This document shows, one piece after another, positions 34,299-42,600 of a stretch of 64,000 nucleotides of DNA; the stretch's first letter is position 1, and each line of letters begins with the position of its first letter. The notes below the pieces were generated by a model. That model searched no databases and was not told the DNA's origin. It was given only the letters and a program-made list of their open reading frames with translations. Position numbers and translations under genes: made by a program. Origin of the DNA: Polyangium sp. y55x31 (GTDB lineage Bacteria; Myxococcota_A; Polyangia; Polyangiales; Polyangiaceae); assembly GCF_029946505.1 (NCBI RefSeq), contig NZ_JARZHG010000002.1, positions 620,001 to 684,000 of the forward strand, written 5' to 3'.

Positions 34299-34724
34299 TC
34301 ACGGCCTCGTGAACTGCGCAACGAGCAGCACAATCCAGCCAGCAAGGATCGCGACGGAGCTCGTCCCCGCGAAGGCAGATGCAGCACGCTGGCCAAGACC
34401 CCCAGCAAAGGCAAATGCGTCGACACCAAGCGCGCGGAACACATACGCCGTCGGGTTCACCCAGCCTCCATACACGAGCAAGACCGCAACCGTCGTACCG
34501 CCATTCGACACCGGCCAGCGATCGAGCAAGAACGCGGCCACAGCCTGCATGAACGCAAGCATCAGCCAGTCGAGGTGTGCAGCAGTCATCGCCTTGTGAC
34601 GCAGGACGCGCGCGCGCTCGTGCATCCACGGTTGCCGCGCAACGACCATCGACCAGCCAAGAAGCGAGGAAAACACAATCTGAGCGCCCGCGTTCAACGC
34701 GAGCAAGCGAGCAGGATCGAACAT
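34299..34724 (-). CDS. Four-helix membrane protein
   Basis: A 141-residue integral membrane protein with four hydrophobic segments: AGAQIVFSSLLGWSMVVA, AHLDWLMLAFMQAVAAFLL, TTVAVLLVYGGWVNPTAYVF and SSVAILAGWIVLLVAQF. Layout and the AHLDWLM and GGWVNP motifs are reminiscent of the hydroxylaminobenzene-mutase/styrene-oxide-isomerase group, in which a His in the second helix holds haem; this is a weak resemblance only. No signal peptide beyond the first helix. The ATG at 34724 is the natural start. The 38-base gap to the convergent hydrolase gene contains a long-loop inverted repeat (GACAGCC to GGCTGTC). Confidence 0.72.
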   Translation of the reverse strand: MFDPARLLALNAGAQIVFSSLLGWSMVVARQPWMHERARVLRHKAMTAAHLDWLMLAFMQAVAAFLLDRWPVSNGGTTVAVLLVYGGWVNPTAYVFRALGVDAFAFAGGLGQRAASAFAGTSSVAILAGWIVLLVAQFTRP

Positions 34725-34809
34725 GCGACCGTATTACTGGCACATCCGGTCGAGTGTCATGAACGATCTGGCCCGGGGCTGAGCATGGGTCTCATCGTAA
34801 GCCGCCGCG

Positions 34810-34962
34810 CCGGGGCGCCGCCCCGGACCCCGCGGGGGCTGTTCGCCCCTCGACCCGAACCAGCGCAAGCGCTGGACCTTTTGTGGAAGAACTGCGCGGT
34901 GCGCAGTTCTTCCACCAGGCCGGTGGCAAGACCAGGGACGGCGTTGCCAGACGTGTACGTCA
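34810..34962. repeat. Modular hairpin repeat, copy 2 with conserved tail
   Basis: Hairpins in order: CCGGGG-CGCCG-CCCCGG (34810-34826); an imperfect GGGGGC-TGTTC-GCCCC arm (about 34833-34852); CCAGCGC-AA-GCGCTGG (34860-34875); and a 12-bp stem GGAAGAACTGCG around CGGTG (34885-34913). A tail containing GGCCGGTGGCAAGACCA and GGCGTTGCC follows, then a fifth small hairpin GACGT-GT-ACGTC (34951-34962). The tail recurs in copy 4. Confidence 0.85.
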
Positions 34963-35005
34963 GCGAAGGCTTGTCGATCCCCTTCGCGCAAATGGCTGAA
35001 ACTGC

Positions 35006-35405
35006 CTACGGATTTGAACGGATCCGGGAGCCCTTCGAGGTGCGGCGCCGCAGGGCGAGCAAGCCGAGCGCAAGGAGGCCGAGCGAGGCTTGCCCACTGC
35101 CCGGGGTGGACGAGCCCACGCGGCAGCCGCAGCCGTGATTAGGAGGCCCCTCCTGCGACGCTGTCCGCCGACGCCCCCACGAGCGCCGTGTCCCCTGACA
35201 GCACCACTTTATTGCCGAAGAAGTCGTTTGCTTTCCCATTGCTCGCAACGAGCTTCGCCTGCTGCACCCCGACCAGCGGCGCGATCGCCGCGCCCACGGG
35301 AGCCTCGACCGCCCCACCCGGCCCCGTATCGGTCCCGCATCCGGCCAGGAGGGCCGCGATCGCCGCGCAAAGGCGCTGCCGATGGTTCGTCGTCCGTCGT
35401 GTCAC
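35006..35405 (-). pseudogene. Truncated FG-GAP repeat lipoprotein with MYXO-CTERM tail
   Basis: Two frames together describe one decayed gene. From the GTG at 35405 the product has a lipoprotein leader (IAALLAGCGTDTG) and a single FG-GAP beta-propeller blade (KLVASNGKANDFFGNKVVLS, then GDTALVGASADS) before a stop at 35139. In a different frame the sequence continues into NHGCGCRVGSSTPGSGQ, a hydrophobic helix (ASLGLLALGLLAL) and RRR. That is the GC(G/x)C-helix-Arg pattern of MYXO-CTERM surface-anchoring signals. Normal family members carry several FG-GAP blades, so most of the gene appears to have been deleted and the junction frameshifted. The remaining short leader product could still be made. 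Confidence 0.65.
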
Positions 35406-35621
35406 TTCTTCGAGTTATCTTGCCTCTCGAATGTAACGGTCCCGGAAACCAGGACGCTTTCCAGGCGCGGCGTCCGCGCATCAAGAGGTTGGCAGCTTTG
35501 CGTGCACTTCGCGACCCGGTCAGCCTCGCGGAACCTACGCCTCGCATTCGTCTTCGAAGCCGCAACCAGCGAGCAACGCAAAGGCAACCAATCCACCAAC
35601 GAGCCAAGAGAGAGGACGCAT
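35402..35621 (-). pseudogene. Frameshifted small lipoprotein remnant
   Basis: The ATG at 35621 opens MRPLSWLVGGLVAFALLAGC, a perfect lipoprotein signal, but a stop arrives after only 28 codons (GFEDECEA). A second frame takes up at the same place, continues with CTQSCQP and VLVSGTVTFERQDNSKK, and ends at a TGA that overlaps the GTG of the FG-GAP remnant. The cleanest reading is a lipoprotein of about 72 residues broken by one frameshift. An intact 28-residue lipopeptide is the alternative. No ribosome-binding site precedes the ATG. Confidence 0.45.
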
Positions 35622-36029
35622 GGGAGACGGCTGAGTTTGTCGAGGTGTCGGGAACCGCTCGACACGCTGACACGAGCACACGACCCGCGGATGCGCTGGT
35701 GCTCGCCCTCTTGGCCGCTCGTTGGTGGTCCCGCGACGGAGATGAACCAGCTCGACGCGCGCACGACGGTAAGCTCGCCGCCCCCGAGCGGCCTTCCCTA
35801 CCTCCCCCCTTCCCTTGCACGTGCCCTTGACTTTGGCCCGCACGTGCGCCCCCACGCCCCCGCCACCCTGTGCATCGTGACAGATCGTCCACGACGCTGG
35901 GACGTCGGGCACGTTCGAGACTCACCTGCCTCTTGCGGTCTCTTGGTGTTTCGTCCAAACATCGCTTGGCGGACGGACGCCACAAAAGTTCGCCAGGTCC
36001 GAGCGACCGGGATACTTCCAGGTACCATC
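35622..36029. other. Gene-free stretch before the small lipoprotein gene
   Basis: No credible gene is seen. The notable content is a pair of identical 8-bp palindromes, GCACGTGC, at 35817-35824 and 35840-35847, 23 bases apart. Composition is more mixed than the surroundings. The promoter of the gene at 36030 should lie in the last 100 bases (around CCACAAAAGTTCG), but I cannot define it. Confidence 0.45.
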
Positions 36030-36470
36030 ATGAACCACTCGCGTTACATCACCGCCCTCTGCGCTGCCGTACTGCCCTTCGCTCTGCTCGTCGTGGCCAA
36101 TGGCTGCGGCAACAAGGAAGAAGAAACCCCGCCGCCCGTGCAGTCGGCCGCCCCGGCCCCGACGCCGACGCCGGCCCCGACGCCGACGCCGCTCGTGGTC
36201 GAGGAGGACGCAGGCTCGGACGCCTCGGACGCCGGCGAGGACGCGGACGCGGGCAAGAAGGTCGTCGGCACGGGCGATTCGACGGGCATCCGCGCCTGCT
36301 GCGCCGCCCTCCGTCAGAACGCGAACTCGGCGCCGCTCGATCAGAAGGCCAGCTACCTGGCCGCCGCCGGCATGTGTGACGGCCTCGTCAACTCGCCCGA
36401 GGGGCGGCAGGCGCTCACCGCGGTCCGCAACATGCTGAAGGGCGCCGGCGCGCCCGCCGCTTGTAAGTGA
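36030..36470 (+). CDS. Small lipoprotein with Pro/Thr stalk and acidic linker
   Basis: A 146-residue lipoprotein. The signal ends LLVVANGCGN, giving a lipidated Cys near residue 26. A Pro/Thr/Ala stalk (PTPTPAPTPTPL) and an acidic Asp/Ala stretch (DASDAGEDADAG) reach about residue 75. A compact C-terminal domain follows with a Cys pair (IRACCAAL) and two more cysteines (AGMCDGL and the terminal AACK), which could form two disulfides. I do not recognise the domain, though similar short helical modules occur on other myxobacterial lipoproteins. Its TGA overlaps the GTG of the next gene. Confidence 0.78.
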   Translation: MNHSRYITALCAAVLPFALLVVANGCGNKEEETPPPVQSAAPAPTPTPAPTPTPLVVEEDAGSDASDAGEDADAGKKVVGTGDSTGIRACCAALRQNANSAPLDQKASYLAAAGMCDGLVNSPEGRQALTAVRNMLKGAGAPAACK

Positions 36471-36904
36471 GACGCCCTCGCGTCCCGAGCGCCCCAAACC
36501 GCCGTTCGGCGGAGGCGAGCCCGCGCGCACGTCGCGTGGCCCTCGCCGCGGCGCTCGGGTTCGTGCTCGCGTCGCTCCCTTCCCGCGACGCGAGCGCGCT
36601 CGAACCCCCGCCGAACCCGGGCCGCACGAAGATCACCTCCGGCATCGCCTTGATGGTGAGCGGAGCGGTCGTCACCGGTCTCGGCGCGGGGATCTACGTC
36701 GCGAACGAAAACGCCGATCGCGCCGCATGTGTCCCCTGCGCGAAGTCGTCCTGGATCTTCCCGACCGTGCTCATGGGCATCGGCGGCGCCATGTTCGTCG
36801 CGGGCATCCCGGTGTTCGTCCTCGGACAGGTCGAACGTTCCCGCGAGCCCGCCGCCGTCGTCTCCCTCGGCCCGTTCGGCGCGTCGGCGCGGTTTACGTT
36901 CTAG
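36467..36904 (+). CDS. Exported membrane protein of unknown function
   Basis: A 145-residue protein whose GTG start overlaps the previous stop (GTGA). A basic leader and hydrophobic segment (VALAAALGFVLASLPSRDASA) looks like a signal peptide with a cleavage site after DASA. Two more hydrophobic segments follow, ITSGIALMVSGAVVTGLGAG and IFPTVLMGIGGAMFVAGIPV, separated by a loop with a CVPC pair. The C-terminal VVSLGPFGASARFTF is strand-like, similar to outer-membrane beta-barrel ends, but there are too few strands for a barrel. Function unknown; the coupling suggests a membrane partner for the small lipoprotein. Confidence 0.72.
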   Translation: MRRPRVPSAPNRRSAEASPRARRVALAAALGFVLASLPSRDASALEPPPNPGRTKITSGIALMVSGAVVTGLGAGIYVANENADRAACVPCAKSSWIFPTVLMGIGGAMFVAGIPVFVLGQVERSREPAAVVSLGPFGASARFTF

Positions 36905-36915
36905 GACCCGTAGCG

Positions 36916-37015
36916 CCGGGGTTTCACCCCGGACCCGAGCAGGGGCTATCCGCCCCTGCACCCGGACCAGCGCAAGCGCTGGACCCGTGGCGACAGCGCG
37001 CGATGCGCGCTGTCG
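36916..37015. repeat. Modular hairpin repeat, copy 3
   Basis: Hairpins in order: CCGGGG-TTTCA-CCCCGG (36916-36932); GCAGGGGC-TATCC-GCCCCTGC (36939-36959); CCAGCGC-AA-GCGCTGG (36967-36982); CGACAGCGCG-CGATG-CGCGCTGTCG (36991-37015). The fourth stem shares no sequence with that of copies 1 or 2, but the CGATG loop is the same. It begins 12 bases after the stop of the plus-strand membrane-protein gene. Confidence 0.85.
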
Positions 37016-37050
37016 ACAGGGAAGACGTCGCCAGCACGCAGGGCAGCGCT

Positions 37051-37204
37051 GCTATCTCGATAGGCAACGCCGCTCGTGGTCTTGCCACCGGCCCCGTCGG
37101 AAGAACTGCGCATCGCGCAGTTCTTCCGCCCTCGGTCCAGGCCGTGCCTGGTCCGGGGTGCAGGGGGCGGACAGCCCCCTGCTGGGGTGCGGGGCCACGC
37201 CCCG
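37051..37204 (-). repeat. Modular hairpin repeat, copy 4, inverted, with tail
   Basis: Read on the minus strand the order is the same as in the other copies: CGGGGC-GTG-GCCCCG (37190-37204), GCAGGGGGC-TGTCC-GCCCCCTGC (37160-37182), CCAGGC-ACG-GCCTGG (37137-37151), then a 12-bp stem GGAAGAACTGCG around CGATG (37099-37127). The tail GGCCGGTGGCAAGACCA (37077-37093) and GGCGTTGCC follow, then a fifth hairpin CTATC-GA-GATAG (37051-37062). It faces copy 3, and lies 14 bases beyond the L,D-transpeptidase stop. Confidence 0.85.
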
Positions 37205-37217
37205 CTCCGCTCCGCTC

Positions 37218-38717
37218 TCAACCGCCGTGGGTCCAGACGAGCGTCCCACCTTCGAGGTTGACGGCGCCGTGCCATTCGGGGGGGACGACTGGATCGGTCC
37301 AGTCGAAGAGCCATTTGGCGTCGGCGGGGGCGAGGTTCACGCAGCCGTGGCTGCGCGGCTTGCCGAACTCGTCGTGCCAGTACGCGCCGTGCAACGCGTA
37401 GCCCTCGTGAAAGTACTGGATGTAGGGCACGTCGCGTAGGTCGAACGAGTCCGACCCCTCCTCGCCGTCCATCGTCCCGGAGACGTGCTTCGCGTGCACG
37501 TAAAACACTCCGCGCACGGTGGCCGTCGTCTTCTCGGGATCACTCATCCCGCCGCGCCCCGTGGACACGAGCGTCGCGAACACCGGCCGCGTCCCCTCGT
37601 ACGCCACGAGGAACTGCTTCTTGATGGAGACGTCGATCCACTTCTTGCCCGCGCGCGCGTGCCCGACCGGATCCTCGCGCGGCGTCGCGATCAGCATCGT
37701 CTCGGCGGGCAGCCAGAACCCCTCGGTCGTCTCCCACAGCCCGCGCTCGCCGCCCTTCGTTTTGCCCGTCAGGATCCAGCCGGATCGCCAGGGCGCGATG
37801 CCGCTCTCGTGCATCCGACCGTCCGCGCCTTCCACGAGCTTCGTCGCGCCGTGGGAGATGACGATGCCGGGCACGCCGGGTTTGTCCACGACCACGCCGT
37901 GGTGCGCGCTGATCTTCGCGGGCTTCGTGCGATCGAGCGGGATGAGATCGAGCTCGGTCGTGAGGCCGAACTTCCGTTCCGTCCACTCGAAGGCCGTGAC
38001 GAGCCCGAAGGCCGACTCCTCCTTCGCGCGGCCGGCGTGCACGGTGTAGCGGAGCGGCTCGACGGCGCCGTAGGGCTTCGGGAGATCACGGCCTTCGGCG
38101 AGGAAGGTGGGCACGGTGTCGAGCGGGACGTTCGGCGTGATCGCGAGGCGGATGTGCTCGCGCACGGTGGGCCCTTCGACGCGGCGCTGATCCTTGTCGG
38201 TCGGCAGACGGAAGTAGAGATGCGGCGCGGGGGAGCGCGACATCACGTAGGCGTAGGGCAACGTGGCGGCGCGGTCGGGTCCGCGCAGGGCGGCCTGGAT
38301 GACCTGGTGGTCGAGCGAGAGCGTCGCGCCTTTGCCCACGCACACGTAGCCGCGCGGCACGATCCGGTACCAGCCGCCTTCGCAGCGCTTGGTGCCGGCG
38401 GACTTTTCGGCGCGCTCGACGACGGCGCCGGCGCGCAGGTAGCCGAGCTTCGTCGAGCGATCGTCGGGCGCGACGTAGATCCAGGTCCGCATCGCGATGC
38501 TGCCGATCTTCGCGCCGTGACCCGGCTCGGTCTCCTCCTCGGTGCGTTTGTCCGCGGCGACGGTGCTTTCGGGCTTGTCGGGGCGCTTCAGCGTCGTGCC
38601 GGGCAGGGCCCGATCGAGGACGCGCCCCGGCGGATCCTCGACGTTGCCGCAGCCCGGGAGAGCGAGCAGCAGGGCGAGGAGCGCAGGCCTTCGGGAGGGA
38701 CGCGCGCGCAGGGACAT
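37218..38717 (-). CDS. L,D-transpeptidase (YkuD) lipoprotein
   Basis: A 499-residue envelope enzyme. The signal MSLRARPSRRPALLALLLAL ends at a PGC lipobox. An SH3-like segment (YVAPDDRSTKLGYLRAGAVV) lies near residue 80. The C-terminal YkuD domain carries the catalytic motif HGAYWHDEFGKPRSHGCVNL near residue 460, with the nucleophile Cys in SHGC and the His upstream. These enzymes form 3-3 cross-links in peptidoglycan or attach proteins to it. The long middle region (about 120-380) is unusual for the family and may be a substrate- or partner-binding insert. The ATG at 38717 is preferred over a TTG at 38762 because the signal peptide then starts normally. Confidence 0.92.
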   Translation of the reverse strand: MSLRARPSRRPALLALLLALPGCGNVEDPPGRVLDRALPGTTLKRPDKPESTVAADKRTEEETEPGHGAKIGSIAMRTWIYVAPDDRSTKLGYLRAGAVVERAEKSAGTKRCEGGWYRIVPRGYVCVGKGATLSLDHQVIQAALRGPDRAATLPYAYVMSRSPAPHLYFRLPTDKDQRRVEGPTVREHIRLAITPNVPLDTVPTFLAEGRDLPKPYGAVEPLRYTVHAGRAKEESAFGLVTAFEWTERKFGLTTELDLIPLDRTKPAKISAHHGVVVDKPGVPGIVISHGATKLVEGADGRMHESGIAPWRSGWILTGKTKGGERGLWETTEGFWLPAETMLIATPREDPVGHARAGKKWIDVSIKKQFLVAYEGTRPVFATLVSTGRGGMSDPEKTTATVRGVFYVHAKHVSGTMDGEEGSDSFDLRDVPYIQYFHEGYALHGAYWHDEFGKPRSHGCVNLAPADAKWLFDWTDPVVPPEWHGAVNLEGGTLVWTHGG

Positions 38718-38829
38718 CGGGGAGGTTCGCCGCTGCTTAGGACGAACGCGGCGCTTGGGCAACGTCTTGGCGAGGGGACCGCCGGGAAGGGTGATTCAGG
38801 TCACGGAGAGGCGAACGGGCGGGCGTGGC

Positions 38830-39654
38830 TCAGCCGCAGGTGCCGTTGGAGCACGACATGCTGAGACAATCCGTATTCTTGAGGCACTTCTTTCCGGGGG
38901 CGCATTTCACGCAGCTCCCCGCGCAATCGACGTCGGACTCGGCTCCGTTCTGCACGCCGTCGTTGCAGGTCGGGGCGATGCACGCGCCGTTGATGCATAC
39001 CTTCGAGTCGCAATCCGCCCCGATTTTGCAACCTTGGCCGGCGCTGCATCTCTGCGCGCAAGATCCGCCGCAGTCGACGTCGCTCTCGTCGCCGTCCTTG
39101 ATGCCGTTGGAGCACGAATCCATGCAGACGCCGTCCTTGCATTCGGCGACGCAATCGGCCGTCACCATGCACGCCTGTCCGCTCTGGCACCGCGCGATGC
39201 ATTCGCCGCCGCAATCGATGTCCGTCTCCGTGCCGTTCTTCACGCCGTCGTCGCAGGCGAAGCACTGGTTCACAGCCACGTCGCACGTATAGCCGAGCCC
39301 GCAGTCGAAGGTCCCGAGGCACTGGACGCAGACGCCTGCGAGGCATCGCCCGAACCCCTGCGGCGCGGATGCGTTTGGACAAATCCCCGCGCCGACCGGC
39401 GCGTGCGCGGGAATCCCTCCCGCGCAGGTGTCTTCCGTGCAGGGGTTTTCGTCGTCGGGGATCTCGGTGTCGTCCGGCGCCGAGACGTACGCCCCGTCCT
39501 TGCATTCCATGCGGATGCAATCGCCGGGATCGGTGGGGTCGATGGCCCCCTCCTCGCACGGCCCCGGGCCGTTCGCTTCGAGCTCCAAACATCCGCCCAT
39601 CCAGACGACCACCGCCGTCAAGAGGAGCCCCCCCACGCGACGTCCCGCTGCCAT
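38830..39654 (-). CDS. Cys-rich lipoprotein, last of four (type A)
   Basis: A 274-residue lipoprotein (signal LLLTAVVVWMGGC). After an N-terminal region with the DDENPCTEDTC motif, three copies of a Cys-rich unit of about 43 residues follow: CDDGVKNGTETDIDCGGEC, CSNGIKDGDESDVDCGGSC, CNDGVQNGAESDVDCAGSC, each ending in a xGxCxxxxDC block. The spacing of Asp, Asn and Cys suggests calcium-bound, disulfide-stabilised modules of the Dickkopf/disintegrin-like kind. It matches the first gene of the cluster (45798-47216) in layout. Function is unknown; a cell-surface role is inferred. The start lies 29 bases after the large Cys-rich gene. Confidence 0.8.
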   Translation of the reverse strand: MAAGRRVGGLLLTAVVVWMGGCLELEANGPGPCEEGAIDPTDPGDCIRMECKDGAYVSAPDDTEIPDDENPCTEDTCAGGIPAHAPVGAGICPNASAPQGFGRCLAGVCVQCLGTFDCGLGYTCDVAVNQCFACDDGVKNGTETDIDCGGECIARCQSGQACMVTADCVAECKDGVCMDSCSNGIKDGDESDVDCGGSCAQRCSAGQGCKIGADCDSKVCINGACIAPTCNDGVQNGAESDVDCAGSCVKCAPGKKCLKNTDCLSMSCSNGTCG

Positions 39655-39683
39655 GCGCACACCTCGCCCGCGATTGGCCTCGC

Positions 39684-42600
39684 TTACGGCTCGCACACGT
39701 CGTTCACGCAGTTGTTCGAGAAGCACTGCTCGTTGCCATTGCATGCGAAGCCCGTATCCCCGAGGCACACGCCTGCGCCGTCGCAGACCTCGAGATCCGC
39801 CGCGGCGCACGTCCCGTCGGTCGTGCCCGCCGGGACCGGCATGCATTGGCCCTCCATGCCGCCGAGGCCGCAGGAGAAGCAATCGTCGGCGCAGGCCTCC
39901 ATGCAGCAGAAGCCGTCCGCGCAATGGCCGCTCGCGCAGTCCGCGCCGTCGGCGCACGTGTCGCCGATCTCGCCGATGCACATGCCCGCGCCGTCGCAGG
40001 TGCCGGGCATCGTGCACTCCATGTCCGGGTCGGTGCCGAGCGTGATCGGCCCGCAGACGCCGTCGACGCCGCTGCCTTTTTTCACCGCCGAGCACGCCTC
40101 GCAGGTGCCCGCGCAGGCGTCGTCGCAGCAGACGCCGTCCACGCAATTGCCGCTCAGGCACTCGGCGTCCGCGCCGCAGAGCTTGCCCTGCGTGGTCTTG
40201 CACGCGCCGGCGCCGTCGCAGACCTCGTCGGCCGCGGCGCATGTGTCGTCGTTTTGGCCGCTTCCGACGAGCGAGCAGACGCCCGGCGTGGCCGCGAGGT
40301 CGCATGCCATGCACGTGCCCGCGCACGCCGTATCGCAGCAGACGCCGTCCACGCAATGCCCGCTCAGGCAATCCGTGCCGTCGCTGCAAGCCGACGCGTT
40401 CTCTTGTTTGCAAGAGCCCGCGCCGTCGCACGACTCGGTCGTCCCCGTGCACGTGCCCGGATCATCCTGCCCATCCGCGACGAACGAGCAGACGCCGACC
40501 GAGCCCGCGACGTTGCATGCCAAGCAGGTGCCCGTGCACGCCGTGGCGCAGCAGACGCCGTCCGCGCAATGCCCGCTCAGGCAATCCGCGTTGCCCGCAC
40601 ACGCCGCCGCGTTCTCCTTCTTGCAACCGCCCGCGCCGTCGCACGACTGAGTCATCCCGGAGCACGTGGCCGTATCGTCCTGCCCCGCGGGGACGAACGT
40701 GCAGATGCCCTGCGAGCCCACGAGGTTGCATGCCTGGCAGGTGCCGCCGCACGCCGTGGCGCAGCAGACGCCGTCCACGCAATGGCCGCTCAAGCAGGAC
40801 CCATTGTCCGCGCAGCCCTCGCCGTTGGCGAGGGCACAGCCCATCGCGCCATTACAAGCGCTCTCGAAGGGGCACTCCCCGTCCGGGTTGCCGCCCAGCG
40901 GGATCGGGCTGCAGACGCCGTTCACGCCGCCCGTCTTCGCCGCCGAGCACGCCTGGCACGTGTCCCCGCAGGGCGTATTGCAGCAGACGCCGTCCGCGCA
41001 GAATCCGCTGAGGCAGTCCGCGGCCGCGGCGCACGTCTCCCCTGCGATTTTCTTGCAAACGCCCGCGCCGTCGCAGGACTGGTTCGCCCCGGCGCACGTG
41101 CCCGTGTCGTCCTGCCCATTCGCGACGAACGAGCAGATGCCTGCCGACCCCGCGAGATTGCACGACTTGCACGTGTCCGTGCAATCCGTGTTGCAGCAGA
41201 CCCCATCCACGCAATGCCCGCTCAGGCAATCGCCGGAGGCCACGCAAGCGCCGCCGTCCTTCGCCTTGCAGGCGCCCGTCGCGTCGCAGGACCGGCTCCC
41301 CGCGCAGATGTTCGTGGGGTTCGTGTCCTCCGCAGAGACGAGCGGCGCGCAGGTGCCGACACTGCCCATCAGGTTGCACGCGAAACACGCGGTATCACAG
41401 GCGCTGTTGCAGCAGACGCCATCCGCGCAGAAACCGCTGACGCAATCGACGGCGCCCGTGCACGACTGGCCGCTGTCCCTCTTGCACGTGCCCGCGCCGT
41501 CGCAAGCATTCGTGCCCGTGCAGGTGGGCGCGTCCTCCGCCGCCGCGGGCACGTTCGTGCACGTGCCGAGGTTGCCGGGGACGTTGCACGCCTTGCACGT
41601 GCCGCTGCAGGTCGTGTTGCAGCAGACGCCATCCACGCAGAACCCGCTCAGGCAATCGACGCCGCTGGCGCAGACCTGCGAGGGGCCCTTCTTGCACACG
41701 CCCGCGCCGTTGCACACCGTGCCGCCATTCTGGTTGCACGCGGCGTTGACGGGCCGGTTCGGGTTCGACGGCACCCCGGCCGAGCTGCACACGTCGTCCG
41801 TGCACTCGTTGTCGTCGACGGGTTTGTCGTTCGTGTCGGGCGACGTGACGATGTTGCCCTGGCCGTCACACTCGACGACCTTGCAATCGAGGGCCGTCTG
41901 CCCGTCCGGCAAATCCGTACCCTCGGCCGTGTAGCTCACGCCGCACTGGTTGTCGATGCACGTGCGGACCTTGCAGAAATCGTCGGTGCCCTCGCATTGC
42001 GCGGCCTCGTTGCAGCCGACGCATTTCCCGCCGCCGTCGCAGTAGAGCCCGGCGCCGCACGCCGTATTCAGCGCCTCGTTCGGGAACGTCGGCGTCCCGT
42101 TCGTGCAGACGTTCTTCGTGCAGGCGTTGTTGTCGTTCGGCAGGTCGGTGTCGTCGACGATCTCCTTCGTCGCGCCCGCGCCGTCGCACACGACCCGCAT
42201 GCAATCGCCGGTCGTCTGGCTGTCGAACGTGGTCCCGTCCGGCGCGAACGTCTGCCCACAGACGTGATTGTCGCACGTGCGCTTCTGGCAGACGTCGTCC
42301 GGCGGGAGGAGCACGCAATCGGCGGGCTCGTTGCACTCGACGCACGTCGACGCGCCGTCGCAGACCTCGTTTTTCCCCGGCTCGCAGGGCTCGCCCGCGG
42401 TCACGGGCGGGTTCGTCGGCGCGCCCATCGTGCACACGTCGAGCGTGCAGGCGTTCATGTCGACGGGCAGGTCCGTATCGTCGGCGACGGCCGTGTCCTC
42501 GCCCGCGACGCAGATGTGCTGCAAGCAATCCCCGGGCACGGGCACGTACCCCGGCGTCGGCAGGCCGTCGAGGTCCGTGAACATGCAGAGGCTCGTGCCC

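Noticed and set aside
36946-37314. Open frame through the paired hairpin repeats with a WSGCRGGQ-like product
   Set aside because: The peptide is a translation of the repeat; similar peptides arise at the other copies (RGEQPLVGPG at copy 1). Repeat-borne frames of this kind are not genes.
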